From the NCBI GenBank assembly GCA_029881805.1, contig JAOULW010000002.1, positions 186,001 to 250,000 on the forward strand: DNA of 64,000 nt. The letters are read 5' to 3'. This document shows, one piece after another, positions 25,094 to 34,926 of the stretch (position 1 is the stretch's first letter; every line of letters starts with the position of its first letter). Both the position numbers and the translations under genes were made by a program. A model generated the notes under the pieces. The model made no database searches, was not told the DNA's origin, and saw only the letters and a list, made by a program, of their open reading frames with translations. The DNA is from Candidatus Bathyarchaeota archaeon (lineage in GTDB: Archaea > Thermoproteota > Bathyarchaeia > Bathyarchaeales > Bathycorpusculaceae).

Positions 25094-25685
25094 AAAGTTG
25101 ATTTTCGTCGTCTTAGACGGATTAGATGCCTCAGGGAAAAGCACCCAAGCATTCAATCTTTGCAATTTCCTAACGGGGCAAAGGAAAACTGTTTATTTAC
25201 GGATTCATCCTTCTAACGATAATTTCTTTGGCGTCAAAACAAAACACTTTCTCTATTTGAAGGGTAAAAGCGCCCACTTCGCTTCGGCTTTGTTCTACAT
25301 GCTTGACGTTATTCGTTCAATTTTGCTTTATTCATGGCGAAAATATGATTACGTGATTTTTGTTCGTTATTTAATGGGAACAGCTTATTTGCCACAGCCT
25401 TTGCATAGGATTACCTACCACTTTTTTGCATTTGCCGTGCCAACGTCCAATCTTATGTTTTTTCTCGATGTTAAACCGGAAGAAGCGTATAGAAGAATAC
25501 GACAAGTTCGTGAAAAACATGAAATGTTTGAAAGCCTTGAAGAATTGGAACGGATTAGAGCAAAGGCGCTTTACCTAGCTTTAATAGGTAAGTGGATAGT
25601 CGTAAATGCAAATAGATCTGTAGACGAAATTGAGAGTGAAATTAGAACGTCACTTGTCGAAGAAATATCGCTCTATAATGATTAA
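25080..25685 (+). CDS. Thymidylate-kinase-like P-loop kinase
   Basis: 201 residues. Walker A is VVLDGLDASGKSTQ near the N-terminus, as in dTMP kinases. The DRY/DRF-like motif is degraded to FVRYLMGTAYL, and the LID region is RIRQVREKHEMFES. It may be a true dTMP kinase or a paralogue with another substrate, since it overlaps the polyprenol-kinase-like gene by 14 bases. Start GTG 25080. Confidence 0.75.
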   Translation: MEAREKLIFVVLDGLDASGKSTQAFNLCNFLTGQRKTVYLRIHPSNDNFFGVKTKHFLYLKGKSAHFASALFYMLDVIRSILLYSWRKYDYVIFVRYLMGTAYLPQPLHRITYHFFAFAVPTSNLMFFLDVKPEEAYRRIRQVREKHEMFESLEELERIRAKALYLALIGKWIVVNANRSVDEIESEIRTSLVEEISLYND

Positions 25686-25765
25686 ACTCAGCTTTCAGAT
25701 TTGTTCTAAAAATTGGACTTATAAGTCTCATAACTAAGAACTCTTATGGAGAGGCGAGTTAATCC

Positions 25766-26212
25766 GTGAATATAGATGATGAAACTAGGCTTGAATACGC
25801 ATTGCGCGGAAAAGATTGGAAAGTTTATTGGCTTCTTTTAAAAAGGGGTCAACCAATGAGTGTTCGTGAAGTGCAGAAAGCCTTACGTTTCAGCAGTCCT
25901 AGCGTGGCGCAACATCATCTTGAACAGTTGCGTATCCTTGGCTTGGTGCAAAAGCAGGATATAGGCGGTCACTATTCCTTGACTGGCGAGGTTAAAATTG
26001 GCGTACTTAGACACTTTGTAAAGTTGGGAAAGCTTCTTTTTCCAAGATATTTCTTTTACGCGGTTTTCTGCACAACCTTCTACATCACCTATCTTTTCGT
26101 GTTGATGCAGGGCTTCACACGAGAAAATCTGTTTATTATCCTGTTTGGAGCGATAGTTTCGGCAATATTTTGGTATGAAGCGGTTCGCATATGGTCTTTG
26201 AGACCATTCTAA
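25766..26212 (+). CDS. Winged-helix transcriptional regulator with membrane segments
   Basis: 148 residues. Residues about 20-80 form an ArsR-like winged helix (MSVREVQKALRFSSPSVAQH HLEQLRILGLVQ). The C-terminal part has two membrane helices (YFFYAVFCTTFYITYLFVLM and LFIILFGAIVSAIFWYEAV). Membrane-tethered helix-turn-helix proteins of this layout are common in archaea. Target and signal are unknown. Confidence 0.75.
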   Translation: MNIDDETRLEYALRGKDWKVYWLLLKRGQPMSVREVQKALRFSSPSVAQHHLEQLRILGLVQKQDIGGHYSLTGEVKIGVLRHFVKLGKLLFPRYFFYAVFCTTFYITYLFVLMQGFTRENLFIILFGAIVSAIFWYEAVRIWSLRPF

Positions 26213-26266
26213 CGGAACACAAGGCTTAGGCGTCTAGGTTTTTTAACGCAACACTGGGCAAAGGAA

Positions 26267-26412
26267 ATGTTACTAATCGAAAAAGCACTCATTGCGAAAG
26301 GCGTTATTGGATCGAAAGGGCGGTTAATATTGAAGATGCGCTATATATGATGCCTGAACTTAAAGTGGAACTTGATTGCTTGGGAAATCTAGTTTTTCAT
26401 AAAGAAATTTAA
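26267..26412 (+). pseudogene. Possible frameshifted small gene remnant
   Basis: From ATG 26267 one frame reads MLLIEKALIAKGVIGSK. A second frame continues ERAVNIEDALYMMPELKVEL DCLGNLVFHKEI and stops at 26412. Together they resemble one small protein of about 48 residues with a shift near 26315-26325. No family is recognised, and the upstream part also lacks a clear ribosome-binding site. Confidence 0.3.
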
Positions 26413-26440
26413 GCTCAATTAATGCCCTTTTATGTTTATG

Positions 26441-27820
26441 CTATGCCGAACTTGGCTCTGTGTGAACGGTGACTATCGTTTCTGCAAACTGCTTATTAAT
26501 TTCGTATTCAATTTGTGAAGCTATCTTATGCGCATCTTCTATTGAAATTTGTTTGGTGAAACAGCAATCCATGTTGATGTAGAGCTTTTTGTCGGCAACG
26601 TAAGTCACTACTCTCTTTATTCTAAAATCTGGTGCGAAGCTCTCCGCTATATTGTATATTATTTTCTTTATTGTCTCTTCGTTCACCGCTGAACCTTTCT
26701 CTATTTTGGTTCTGAATGGCTCTATGTGAACTGTCAGGTTTTCGATGTTGCTAATTTTTTCATCTATTTTAGTTTCGATTTCTTCAGCTATTTTATGTGC
26801 CGCTTGAACTGATAGTTTTGGGTCTACACGAGCATGCAACGTGATGTAGAGTCTGTTCTTTGTGTAAATTGCGTTTATTTCGTGGGCTTCCCTTACGCCT
26901 TCTACTTCGGTGGCAAGTTGTTCGATGAGTTTCTTTGTAGGCATCTCTTGAGTTCCGGCTGGTTCAATATGAAATGTCGTTTCAACGTTTCCCAGATTTT
27001 TTTTCATATTTTCCTCTATTCTCACTGTTATTTCGTGGGCCTCTTCCAAGCTGATGTAATCTGGTACTCTAAACGTAGCCTCCACAAAAATTTTTTCGCC
27101 AGACTTCCTAACTTTCAAGTTTTCACACAGACAAGCACTTTTTACGCTTGCTATTTCACTTTGGATCTTTTTCACGATGTCTTTAGATATTGCATCACTT
27201 AGCTCCATTCCGCTACTCCAAATCAGATTAACACTCAAGTAATTCATTATGGCGCTCAAAACCAAGGAAGCTGACGCGTCACCTTGATAAAAACCTAAAG
27301 TTGCCAATCCAAATCCAAAGAATGCGATTAGTGTTGAGCCTAGATCTGCTAAAGCGTGATAAAGACCTGCTTTCATTGTAATACTTTTGCCTTCTGATTT
27401 GTGCAGTATTCTAACCCTCAGAATGTCTATGCAGAAAGTGTAGGCTATGGCGATAAAGCCAGCAAATTCCCATTCTTGAATTAAATAAGGTTCGTTTGCC
27501 ATTAACTTTAAAACAGATTCTGTTGTTAGAAAGATTGCTGTGGCTAGAAGTATTATTCCACCTATCAATCCGCCTATGGATTCAATTTTTTCATGTCCAT
27601 ACATGTGCTCTTCATCTGGCGGCTTGAGAGAAGCGCTAGTTGCAAATAGCAGCACAAACATCGATAAAGTGTCCAGTAATGCGTGGGCACCGTCGCTCAA
27701 AATTGCCAGGCTTCCTGTTACAAACCCAAAGATGACTTCTACAATAACTACGCTAGCTATAGCAAACGCTGAAATTTTTAGAATTCTCAACTTGGAACTG
27801 GCTTTCTGTACATTCTGCAT
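26441..27820 (-). CDS. Cation diffusion facilitator transporter with three tandem cytoplasmic domains
   Basis: 459 residues. Six membrane helices carry the metal site residues in LAILSDGAHALLDTLSMF (helix 2) and LYHALADLGSTLIAFFGF (helix 5), plus YGHEKIESIGGLIGG. The first C-terminal dimerisation domain (about 210-292) is followed by two more copies (about 297-375 and 385-459). Each ends in a TxHxEP strand (TTFHIEP, TVHIEPF, TVHTEPS). Standard CDF proteins have one such domain. It exports divalent metals; the ion is not predictable. Divergent from asnS. Confidence 0.88.
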   Translation of the reverse strand: MQNVQKASSKLRILKISAFAIASVVIVEVIFGFVTGSLAILSDGAHALLDTLSMFVLLFATSASLKPPDEEHMYGHEKIESIGGLIGGIILLATAIFLTTESVLKLMANEPYLIQEWEFAGFIAIAYTFCIDILRVRILHKSEGKSITMKAGLYHALADLGSTLIAFFGFGLATLGFYQGDASASLVLSAIMNYLSVNLIWSSGMELSDAISKDIVKKIQSEIASVKSACLCENLKVRKSGEKIFVEATFRVPDYISLEEAHEITVRIEENMKKNLGNVETTFHIEPAGTQEMPTKKLIEQLATEVEGVREAHEINAIYTKNRLYITLHARVDPKLSVQAAHKIAEEIETKIDEKISNIENLTVHIEPFRTKIEKGSAVNEETIKKIIYNIAESFAPDFRIKRVVTYVADKKLYINMDCCFTKQISIEDAHKIASQIEYEINKQFAETIVTVHTEPSSA

Positions 27821-28035
27821 TATGTCTTCGTATACACTGCTAAAAAATCATGGATTTAAGAATTATGTGACAATTTCTCAATAAAAAACGAAAACATTAA
27901 AAACGGAAGTAGCATATGATATTCGCGGTGCTAAGAGTGCAAGGTGAACGCTTTAACTTTGCTTGAGTCTTCTACGCGTTGTTCCGAGATTATGAGTTCC
28001 TGTCCTATAGAAATTTTGAAGAAGGTGTCTGTTGG

Positions 28036-29328
28036 TTGAGTATTCGTGATGTCCTAGATGGGAAGTTGACTGAAAAAGAAGTTGAAATCAAGGGCTGGTT
28101 AGTCAACAAACGTTCGAGCGGTGGAGTTCAATTCTTGATAATAAGAGATGGAACTGGAACCATACAGGTAACTGTTCACAAAGATGAAGTCGCCCAAAAA
28201 GCGTTTCAAGACACTGATAGGCTAACACAAGAATCATCCATCATAGTCAAAGGTATAGCCAAAGAGGACAAAAGGGCACCAGACGGCTACGAAGTAAGAG
28301 TTAAAGGCCTTCGGCTTGTCCATTTAGCAGAGCAGGAATATCCCATTGGCAAGAAAGAGCATGGCGTTGATTTTCTATTGGGATATAGACAACTGTGGGT
28401 AAGAAGTCCGAGACAAGTTGCGATTCTAAAAGTGAGAGCTGAAGTAATAAAAGCTTGCAGAGATTTCCTCGACGAAAACGGTTTTACCCTGACAGATTCC
28501 CCAATTCTTACTCCAGCTGCTGTTGAAGGAGTTGCCACACTATTCGAGGTTCCGTATTTTGGCGATAAGGCCTTTCTAGCGCAAAGTGGACAGCTTTATG
28601 TTGAAGCTACAATCGCTGCTTTCGGCAAGGTCTACTGCTTTGGCCCTACTTTTCGAGCCGAGAAATCGAAGACTCCGCGTCATTTGACAGAATTCTGGAT
28701 GGTCGAACCTGAAATGGCCTTCTTTACTTTCGAAGATAACTTGAAATTCCAAGAAGACATGGTGACTTATATCGTGAAGAAAACCCTAGAAAAACGAAGC
28801 AAAGAGTTAGCGGTCTTGAAGAGAAACGTAAAACCTTTGAAGAAAGCCGAACCACCATTCGACAGGATAAGCTATACTGAAGCAATACAGATGCTTCAAA
28901 AAGGACGATACAAAATAGAGTGGGGAGAAGACCTAGGAACACCTCACGAAAGGTTTATCTCCCTAAAGTTCGAGAAGCCTGTTTTTGTCCATAGATACCC
29001 AGCCAAAGCCAAGGCTTTCTACATGCAACCAGATCCAGAAAATCCTGAAGTTGCACTTTGTGCTGATTTGATGGCGCCAGAAGGCTACGGCGAAATAATA
29101 GGTGGAAGCGAAAGAATTCACGATTTGAAACTGCTTGAGCAGAGAATCGAGGAGTTTGGCTTACCGAAGAAAGCTTACGAGTGGTATTTGGACTTAAGAC
29201 GGTATGGTTCGGTGCCACATTCAGGATTTGGGTTGGGAATTGAAAGAATTCTGATGTGGATATGTAAACTAAAGCACATACGCGAGACAATTCCATTCTC
29301 GAGAACTATGAAGAGAATCTATCCGTAG
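28036..29328 (+). CDS. asnS: Asparaginyl-tRNA synthetase
   Basis: Class IIb synthetase. An OB-fold anticodon domain ([20 protein letters not shown]) is followed by the catalytic domain. Motif 2 is [20 protein letters not shown] and motif 3 is [15 protein letters not shown]. The loop [22 protein letters not shown] is of asparaginyl rather than aspartyl type. I start at TTG 28036 (LSIRDVLDG), six bases after GGTGTC. TTG 27979 is possible but adds 19 residues with no homology. About 430 residues. Confidence 0.92.
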   Translation: MSIRDVLDGKLTEKEVEIKGWLVNKRSSGGVQFLIIRDGTGTIQVTVHKDEVAQKAFQDTDRLTQESSIIVKGIAKEDKRAPDGYEVRVKGLRLVHLAEQEYPIGKKEHGVDFLLGYRQLWVRSPRQVAILKVRAEVIKACRDFLDENGFTLTDSPILTPAAVEGVATLFEVPYFGDKAFLAQSGQLYVEATIAAFGKVYCFGPTFRAEKSKTPRHLTEFWMVEPEMAFFTFEDNLKFQEDMVTYIVKKTLEKRSKELAVLKRNVKPLKKAEPPFDRISYTEAIQMLQKGRYKIEWGEDLGTPHERFISLKFEKPVFVHRYPAKAKAFYMQPDPENPEVALCADLMAPEGYGEIIGGSERIHDLKLLEQRIEEFGLPKKAYEWYLDLRRYGSVPHSGFGLGIERILMWICKLKHIRETIPFSRTMKRIYP

Positions 29329-29458
29329 GTTTATGAAAAAATAAACACATGAATTAGTTAAAGCAAGAGAAATAGGTCTAGGAATGTTTTTAAAATATGT
29401 ATCGTATATATCGTATATGAAAAAGTGGCTTCTGTGAAAAGCAAGGGGCTTTCAAGGG

Positions 29459-32122
29459 ATGGGCACCGAAAATCTTGAAAAGATTTTCAATCCTCGGAGA
29501 ATCGCTGTAATTGGAGCCAGCGACAGAGAGGGCTCCGTTGGCGCTAAATTATTCAGAAATCTGATTGGCGTGGGATACAATGGAGCAGTTTATCCTGTCA
29601 ACCCTTTTAGAACCACAATACAAGGCATAACTGCTTATCCAAGCATCCTCAAAATTCCGTGGCGAGTAGACCTTGCAATAATAGCAACCCCGGCCCACAT
29701 TGTCCCGCAAATAATCGAAGAGTGCGGAAAAGCCGGAGTCTCTGGAATAATTATTATATCTGCCGGTTTCAGGGAAGCTGGAAAAGAAGGAGAGGCTCTT
29801 GAGGAACAGATAGTTGAGGCTAAAAACAATTTCAACATGCGCATTATTGGACCAAACTGCTTCGGAGTGATAAGACCCCGCCTAAAACTTAACGCCACTT
29901 TTGCCAACAAATCAGCCATACCTGGAAAAATAGCATTTATTTCACAGAGTGCCGCTCTATGCGCTTCTGTGCTTGATTGGGCTGCAGAAGCTAACATTGG
30001 GTTCAGCGTCGTGGTTTCGACGGGTTCAATGCTTGACGTTGACCTTGGGGATTTGATTGATTACTTTGGAGCAGATGCTCAAACAAGAAGTATCGTTCTT
30101 TATGTAGAGTCTATCAAGAACGCACGGAAATTCATGAGTGCGACAAGGGGATTTGCCAGGGCTAAACCTATAGTCGTAGTAAAAGCAGGGCGGTTTACTG
30201 AGAGTGCAGAGGCAACCATTTCTCATACAGGTGCACTGTGTGGAGAAGACGCTGTTTATGATGCAGCATTTAGACGCGCTGGGGCCATTCGCGTTGAAGC
30301 AATAAATGACCTCTTCAACTGCGCAGAGGCATTAGCCATGCAGCCAAACCCTAAAGGTCCAAATCTCACAATAATCACCAATGCTGGTGGACCTGGCATC
30401 ATGGCTACAGATCTCCTTATTGCTAGAGGCGGGAGGCTTTCCCAGTTAAGTGATGAAACAATTCAAGCCTTGAAGAGTCTTTTGCCTTCATACTGTAGTA
30501 TGATAAATCCCATTGATATTCTGGAGGAAGCCACTCCAGAGCGGTTTAAGAAGGTAATTGAAATCTCCCTCAAGGATTCAAATAGCGACGGCTTTTTGAT
30601 AATATACACACCGCAAGGTGCAGCCGACCCTTTGACAACTGCGGAAATAATCTTGGAGCTCTCCAAGCAAACCACAAAACCCATTCTCACGTCGCTAATG
30701 GGTGAGGATGACTGCCGAAGAGCCAGGCAGATTTTACGAAAAAACAAAATTCCCGCATTCACCACTCCCGAACAAGCCGTTTCCACCTTTATGCACATGT
30801 ACAGCTACACTCAAAACTTGGAGCTTTTATATCAAATTCCTGAAGAGCTTCCTGTAGAATTGTCAATACCAACATTTCTTAAAGAAGTTTTAAGAAGAGC
30901 ATTTAACGAAAAGCGCACAGTACTGAACCAGCTTGAATCGTTGCAATTCCTTGAAGCATACAAAATTCCGACAGTAAGGACCCTACTTGCAAAATCTTCA
31001 GAGGAGGCTGAACTCATAACATCTGAACTGGGCTATCCCATTGTTATGAAAGCACTGTCACCGCAGATAACTCACAAATCAAAAGCTGAAGGAGTCATCC
31101 TAAACGTGTGGTCACAAGAGCAAGTTAAAACATTCTTTGACAAGTTGGCTAAAAGAGTCAAGAATTACAGTCCCGAAGCAGAATTCCAAGGCGTTGTCAT
31201 CCAGCCCATGGTTCAAAAAAGAGGCTACGAGCTATTGATTGGCTTGAAAAAAGACCCTCAATTTGGTCCAGTGATAGTGTTCGGCTTGGGTGGAGTCATC
31301 ACAGAGTTGCTGAAAGATACATATGTAGGTTTTCCGCCATTAAATCAGGTACTTGCGAGACGGCTTGTAGAGAAAGTGGTGCACGAACACTTAGAATCAA
31401 GTGTGTACCCTCCTAACATAAAACTTCTCGAAGAGATTCTGGTAAAGTTCTCGCAGCTTGTCATAGACTTTCCTGAAATAAAGGAAATGGACGTAAATCC
31501 CATAATCGTTGACGAGAAAGATGCTGTAGCCGTCGACGCTCGCATCATTTTGGACACAGAGAAAATTCTACAGAAACATCTGCCACACGAGCATCTTGTA
31601 ATTGCTCCCTACCCTAGAAAATACATCACTCAATGGACATTGAGAGATGGAACTTCCGTTGTCCTTCGTCCAATAAAGCCTGAAGATGAAGCTCTCTTAA
31701 ATGAGCTGTTTAAGTCCCTCTCAGAAGAAACGATGCGATTCAGATTTTTCCAAGTAATAAAAGACATGTCCCACGAGACCTTAACTAGATATTGCAATCT
31801 AGACTATGACCGCGAAGTTGCCATAGTCGCTGAGATACAAAAAGACGAGAGGAAAATTGTCGGAGTGGGGCGACTTATCTTGGAACCAGGTGGAAAGCGA
31901 GGAGAATTTGCTGTGGTTGTAGGAGACCAATGGCAAGGACTTGGGCTTGGTACAAAGCTGATGGATTATATTATCGAGATTAGTAAGGATATGGATCTGA
32001 AAACAATTTATGGATACGTGATTTCTAACAACATTAAGATGGTTAATCTGTGCGCTAAGAAAGGCTTCAAGATGGAACCGACGGATGAAGAACTCTCAAA
32101 AGCAACACTAGACATATCCTAA
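29459..32122 (+). CDS. ADP-forming acyl-CoA synthetase (alpha-beta fusion) with C-terminal GNAT domain
   Basis: 887 residues: CoA-binding Rossmann domain (RRIAVIGASDREGSVGAKLF), succinyl-CoA-ligase-like domains with the phosphohistidine site H256 (ATISHTGALCG), ATP-grasp domain (about 480-700; YPIVMKALSPQITHKSKAEG) and GNAT acetyltransferase (about 720-887; VGDQWQGLGLGTKLMDY). The architecture equals bacterial Pat/PatZ lysine acetyltransferases, but here the catalytic His is present. The synthetase may therefore still make acetyl-CoA or acetate plus ATP. It is convergent with an AMP-forming acetyl-CoA synthetase, the classic Pat substrate. Confidence 0.92.
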   Translation: MGTENLEKIFNPRRIAVIGASDREGSVGAKLFRNLIGVGYNGAVYPVNPFRTTIQGITAYPSILKIPWRVDLAIIATPAHIVPQIIEECGKAGVSGIIIISAGFREAGKEGEALEEQIVEAKNNFNMRIIGPNCFGVIRPRLKLNATFANKSAIPGKIAFISQSAALCASVLDWAAEANIGFSVVVSTGSMLDVDLGDLIDYFGADAQTRSIVLYVESIKNARKFMSATRGFARAKPIVVVKAGRFTESAEATISHTGALCGEDAVYDAAFRRAGAIRVEAINDLFNCAEALAMQPNPKGPNLTIITNAGGPGIMATDLLIARGGRLSQLSDETIQALKSLLPSYCSMINPIDILEEATPERFKKVIEISLKDSNSDGFLIIYTPQGAADPLTTAEIILELSKQTTKPILTSLMGEDDCRRARQILRKNKIPAFTTPEQAVSTFMHMYSYTQNLELLYQIPEELPVELSIPTFLKEVLRRAFNEKRTVLNQLESLQFLEAYKIPTVRTLLAKSSEEAELITSELGYPIVMKALSPQITHKSKAEGVILNVWSQEQVKTFFDKLAKRVKNYSPEAEFQGVVIQPMVQKRGYELLIGLKKDPQFGPVIVFGLGGVITELLKDTYVGFPPLNQVLARRLVEKVVHEHLESSVYPPNIKLLEEILVKFSQLVIDFPEIKEMDVNPIIVDEKDAVAVDARIILDTEKILQKHLPHEHLVIAPYPRKYITQWTLRDGTSVVLRPIKPEDEALLNELFKSLSEETMRFRFFQVIKDMSHETLTRYCNLDYDREVAIVAEIQKDERKIVGVGRLILEPGGKRGEFAVVVGDQWQGLGLGTKLMDYIIEISKDMDLKTIYGYVISNNIKMVNLCAKKGFKMEPTDEELSKATLDIS

Positions 32123-32226
32123 GTTTCACCTGCTTCCCCTTCAAGTCTAATATGTTTCTCTTTTCTGCGCCAAAATGCCCAATTACGTATTTGTCTTGGT
32201 AAACATAAGAAATGGGAAAATTGAAA

Positions 32227-34167
32227 CTACTTTTTCTCTAATTGCCTCTTTAGTTCGTCGTATGTCGCTTTTACTTCTTCGATTGAAGCCTCGTCCTCTA
32301 ATGTTGAAACGTCACCTAAAGCTGCTCCAGATAAAACAGCTTTCAAAAGCCTTCGCATAATTTTTCCACTACGGGTTTTCGGCAATTTATTTACGATCAC
32401 TATTGCCTCTGGCGTGGCTATCGGACCAATAGTATTTCTGATGTGTTTTACAATGTTTGCCCGCAGTTCTTCGGACGGTGAAAATCCGCTTCTAAGCACA
32501 ACGAAGGCTACTGGAACTTCACCTTTTATTGGGTCTTCTTTACCCATGACCGCTGCCTCCGAAATCGCAGGATGCGAAACCAATTCGCTTTCAAGCTCAA
32601 CGGTACCTATCCTGTGTCCAGCCACCTTTAATACTTCATCAGCCCTTCCAAGAAGCCATAAGTACCCGTCCGGATCTTTCACCGCATAGTCGCCTGTGTA
32701 ATAAACGTTTGGAAATCTTCCGAAGTAGGCTTGTTTGTACCTCTCTGGGTCTTTCCACAAAGTTTCAAGCATGCCAGGCCAAGAGGTTTTAATGACTAGG
32801 ACGCCTCTTTTCCCTATTGCTGTCGGTTGTCCTTTTTCATCATAAACTTCTGCGAGTACGCTTGGCAGTGGATATGTTGCTGATCCTGGTTTCAATTGCA
32901 CAAGTTCGAGACCTGCCAGTGGAGCTATCATGAACCCACCTGTTTCGGTTTGCCACCACGTGTCTATAATTGGCAATTTTTCTTTTCCTATTACGCGGTA
33001 GTACCATCTCCATGCTTCAGGGTTTATTGGTTCGCCTACTGATCCTAACAGTCTAAGAGTGCTCAGGTCGTGTTTGTTTACCCAATCTTCTCCGAATTTC
33101 ATAAACATTCTAATGGCTGTTGGTGTTGTGTACAATATTGTTATTCCATGGTGCTCAACGATATCCCACCATCTGTCCTGTGCCGGGTAGTCTGGTGTTC
33201 CTTCGAAAATGAAGGATGTTATCCCTAAAGCTAAGGGGGCATAAACATTGTATGTGTGTCCAGTAATCCAGCCTATGTCCGCGGTGCACCACCAAATATC
33301 CCTTTCATCTGGATCGAAAGCCCATTTGAGCGTCCAGTATGCCCACACTAAGTAGCCGCCCGTGCTGTGTTGGACTCCCTTTGGCTTGCCCGTGGTTCCT
33401 GAAGTGTAAAGTATGAAGAGTGGTTCCGTTGCTTCCATTGGTTCTGGTTGGACATAGACATTTGGCTCGACTTCTGTCATTAAATCATGGTACCAGTAGT
33501 CTCGCCCTCCTTTCATAGAAACGTCTTGTCTGGTTCTTTTTACAACTATTACTTTTTGAATGGTTGGAGTGTTTTCCAATGCGCGGTCTGCTGTTTCCTT
33601 TAATTGAACTGTTTTTCCACGTCTGTAGGCACCATCCGAGGTTACGAGAATTTTCGCCTCGCAATCATTTATTCTGCCTGCAAGTGCGTCGGCACTGAAT
33701 CCAGAGAAGACCACAGTGTGTATTCCACCTATCCGCGCGGTTGCAAGCAGTGTTATTGGCAGTTCAAGAATCATCGGTAGATAGACTGCGACCCTGTCAC
33801 CTTTTTTGAGTCCAAAATTCTTGAAGATTTTCGCAAGTTTGTTGACTTCTCTATAGAGTTGATAGAAAGTGTAGGTTTTGACTTCTCCCGGTTCACCTTC
33901 CCAGATGTAAGCGAGCATGTTCTTTTTTGGAGTTTTCAGATGTCTGTCTAATGCATTATAAGAGATGTTCAAAATGCCTCCTACGAACCATCTGTAAAAT
34001 GGTGAATCTGAGTCATCCAACACTTTGTCCCATGTTTTAACCCAGTCGATTGTTTTCGCCTTTTCAGCCCAAAACTTTTCCGGGTTTTTTATAGACCTTT
34101 CCCATTCTTCTTTTAGGATTTTTATCGGCAATACTTTCTCATTGAATGGCAAACTCTCTTCTGACAT
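32227..34167 (-). CDS. acs: Acetyl-CoA synthetase (AMP-forming)
   Basis: 646 residues, full length for Acs. It activates acetate with ATP and CoA, releasing AMP and PPi. Motifs: LYTSGTTGKPKGVQHSTGGY (P-loop), DTWWQTETGGFM, TGDYAVKDPDGYLWLLGR and the C-terminal NKLPKTRSGKIMRR. K602 in that last motif is the lysine acetylated in bacterial Acs. It is preceded by its own TATA box. The acetate transporter gene lies upstream on the same strand and a GNAT-fused ADP-forming synthetase lies downstream, convergent. Confidence 0.95.
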   Translation of the reverse strand: MSEESLPFNEKVLPIKILKEEWERSIKNPEKFWAEKAKTIDWVKTWDKVLDDSDSPFYRWFVGGILNISYNALDRHLKTPKKNMLAYIWEGEPGEVKTYTFYQLYREVNKLAKIFKNFGLKKGDRVAVYLPMILELPITLLATARIGGIHTVVFSGFSADALAGRINDCEAKILVTSDGAYRRGKTVQLKETADRALENTPTIQKVIVVKRTRQDVSMKGGRDYWYHDLMTEVEPNVYVQPEPMEATEPLFILYTSGTTGKPKGVQHSTGGYLVWAYWTLKWAFDPDERDIWWCTADIGWITGHTYNVYAPLALGITSFIFEGTPDYPAQDRWWDIVEHHGITILYTTPTAIRMFMKFGEDWVNKHDLSTLRLLGSVGEPINPEAWRWYYRVIGKEKLPIIDTWWQTETGGFMIAPLAGLELVQLKPGSATYPLPSVLAEVYDEKGQPTAIGKRGVLVIKTSWPGMLETLWKDPERYKQAYFGRFPNVYYTGDYAVKDPDGYLWLLGRADEVLKVAGHRIGTVELESELVSHPAISEAAVMGKEDPIKGEVPVAFVVLRSGFSPSEELRANIVKHIRNTIGPIATPEAIVIVNKLPKTRSGKIMRRLLKAVLSGAALGDVSTLEDEASIEEVKATYDELKRQLEKK

Positions 34168-34206
34168 TCTTAAACCTTCTAGCGATTTTGTGGAAAAACT
34201 TTTCCG

Positions 34207-34216
34207 AAAATATAAA
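34207..34216 (-). promoter_or_regulatory. TATA box of acs
   Basis: Reads TTTATATTTT on the minus strand, centred about 45 bases before the acs ATG. This predicts a short leader of about 19 bases and transcription separate from the transporter. Confidence 0.45.
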
Positions 34217-34252
34217 TGTTTTTAGTTTAAAATAGAGAAGGTAAAGGAGATT

Positions 34253-34849
34253 CTAGCCTACTGGACATATGGGTAGAACAGTTTTTCCATGAGCTTCATT
34301 TAGCACTTCTGCGAGGGCTAGATAAACTGCACCTAGTCCACAGATGATGCCTTCAATTCCGATTATGCGAGTAAACAATGTCAGGTCCATAGTTGAATTA
34401 TAGGCAAGCAGTGCTGATTTAGCTGCAAGTAAGAAGAAGAGTATTGCAAGGCTCATGAAAACGAATTGTAATGTGCGATTGGTTTTTAAAGTGCCGAAGA
34501 ACATGCCGAAAGTGAAGAATCCCCACATGAAGAAGTAAGCAGCCATAGCTAGGTCTGAAGGTTTCTGAATCCCTATAATGGCATAATATTTTGGCAGCAC
34601 AAGTAGAGTTACAAACGACCAACAGAATAAACCATATGACGTAAAAGCTACAGTGCCGAAGGTGTTGCCTTTCTTGTATTCCATTATGCCTGCTATAACT
34701 TGAGCCAGTCCACCATAAGTTAAGCCCATTGCCAAAATCATCGTGTCGATTGGGCCTAATTGCGCGTTGTGAACAAAGTTTAAGAGAACCGTCGTAATTC
34801 CGAAGCCAAATAACCCAAGCGGTGCCGGATTTGCTGTCCTCTCGCTCAT
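34253..34849 (-). CDS. Acetate uptake transporter of the GPR1/FUN34/YaaH (SatP) family
   Basis: 198 residues with six membrane helices. The N-terminal [18 protein letters not shown] motif is the family signature (NPAPLGL), along with [20 protein letters not shown]. Members move acetate or succinate with protons. It lies 85 bases upstream of acs on the same strand, which makes acetate the natural substrate. TTATAATA at 34877-34884 on the minus strand is a fitting promoter. Confidence 0.92.
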   Translation of the reverse strand: MSERTANPAPLGLFGFGITTVLLNFVHNAQLGPIDTMILAMGLTYGGLAQVIAGIMEYKKGNTFGTVAFTSYGLFCWSFVTLLVLPKYYAIIGIQKPSDLAMAAYFFMWGFFTFGMFFGTLKTNRTLQFVFMSLAILFFLLAAKSALLAYNSTMDLTLFTRIIGIEGIICGLGAVYLALAEVLNEAHGKTVLPICPVG

Positions 34850-34876
34850 ATCTATCTCACACCTTGCTTTTCCATT

Positions 34877-34884
34877 ATTATAAG
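34877..34884 (-). promoter_or_regulatory. TATA-like box of the acetate transporter gene
   Basis: Minus-strand TTATAATA, 28-35 bases upstream of the transporter ATG, implies an almost leaderless message. Confidence 0.4.
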
Positions 34885-34926
34885 AAAGAGGTTTGTTAAC
34901 GGTGTTTTTAACATAAGGTTTTATGA

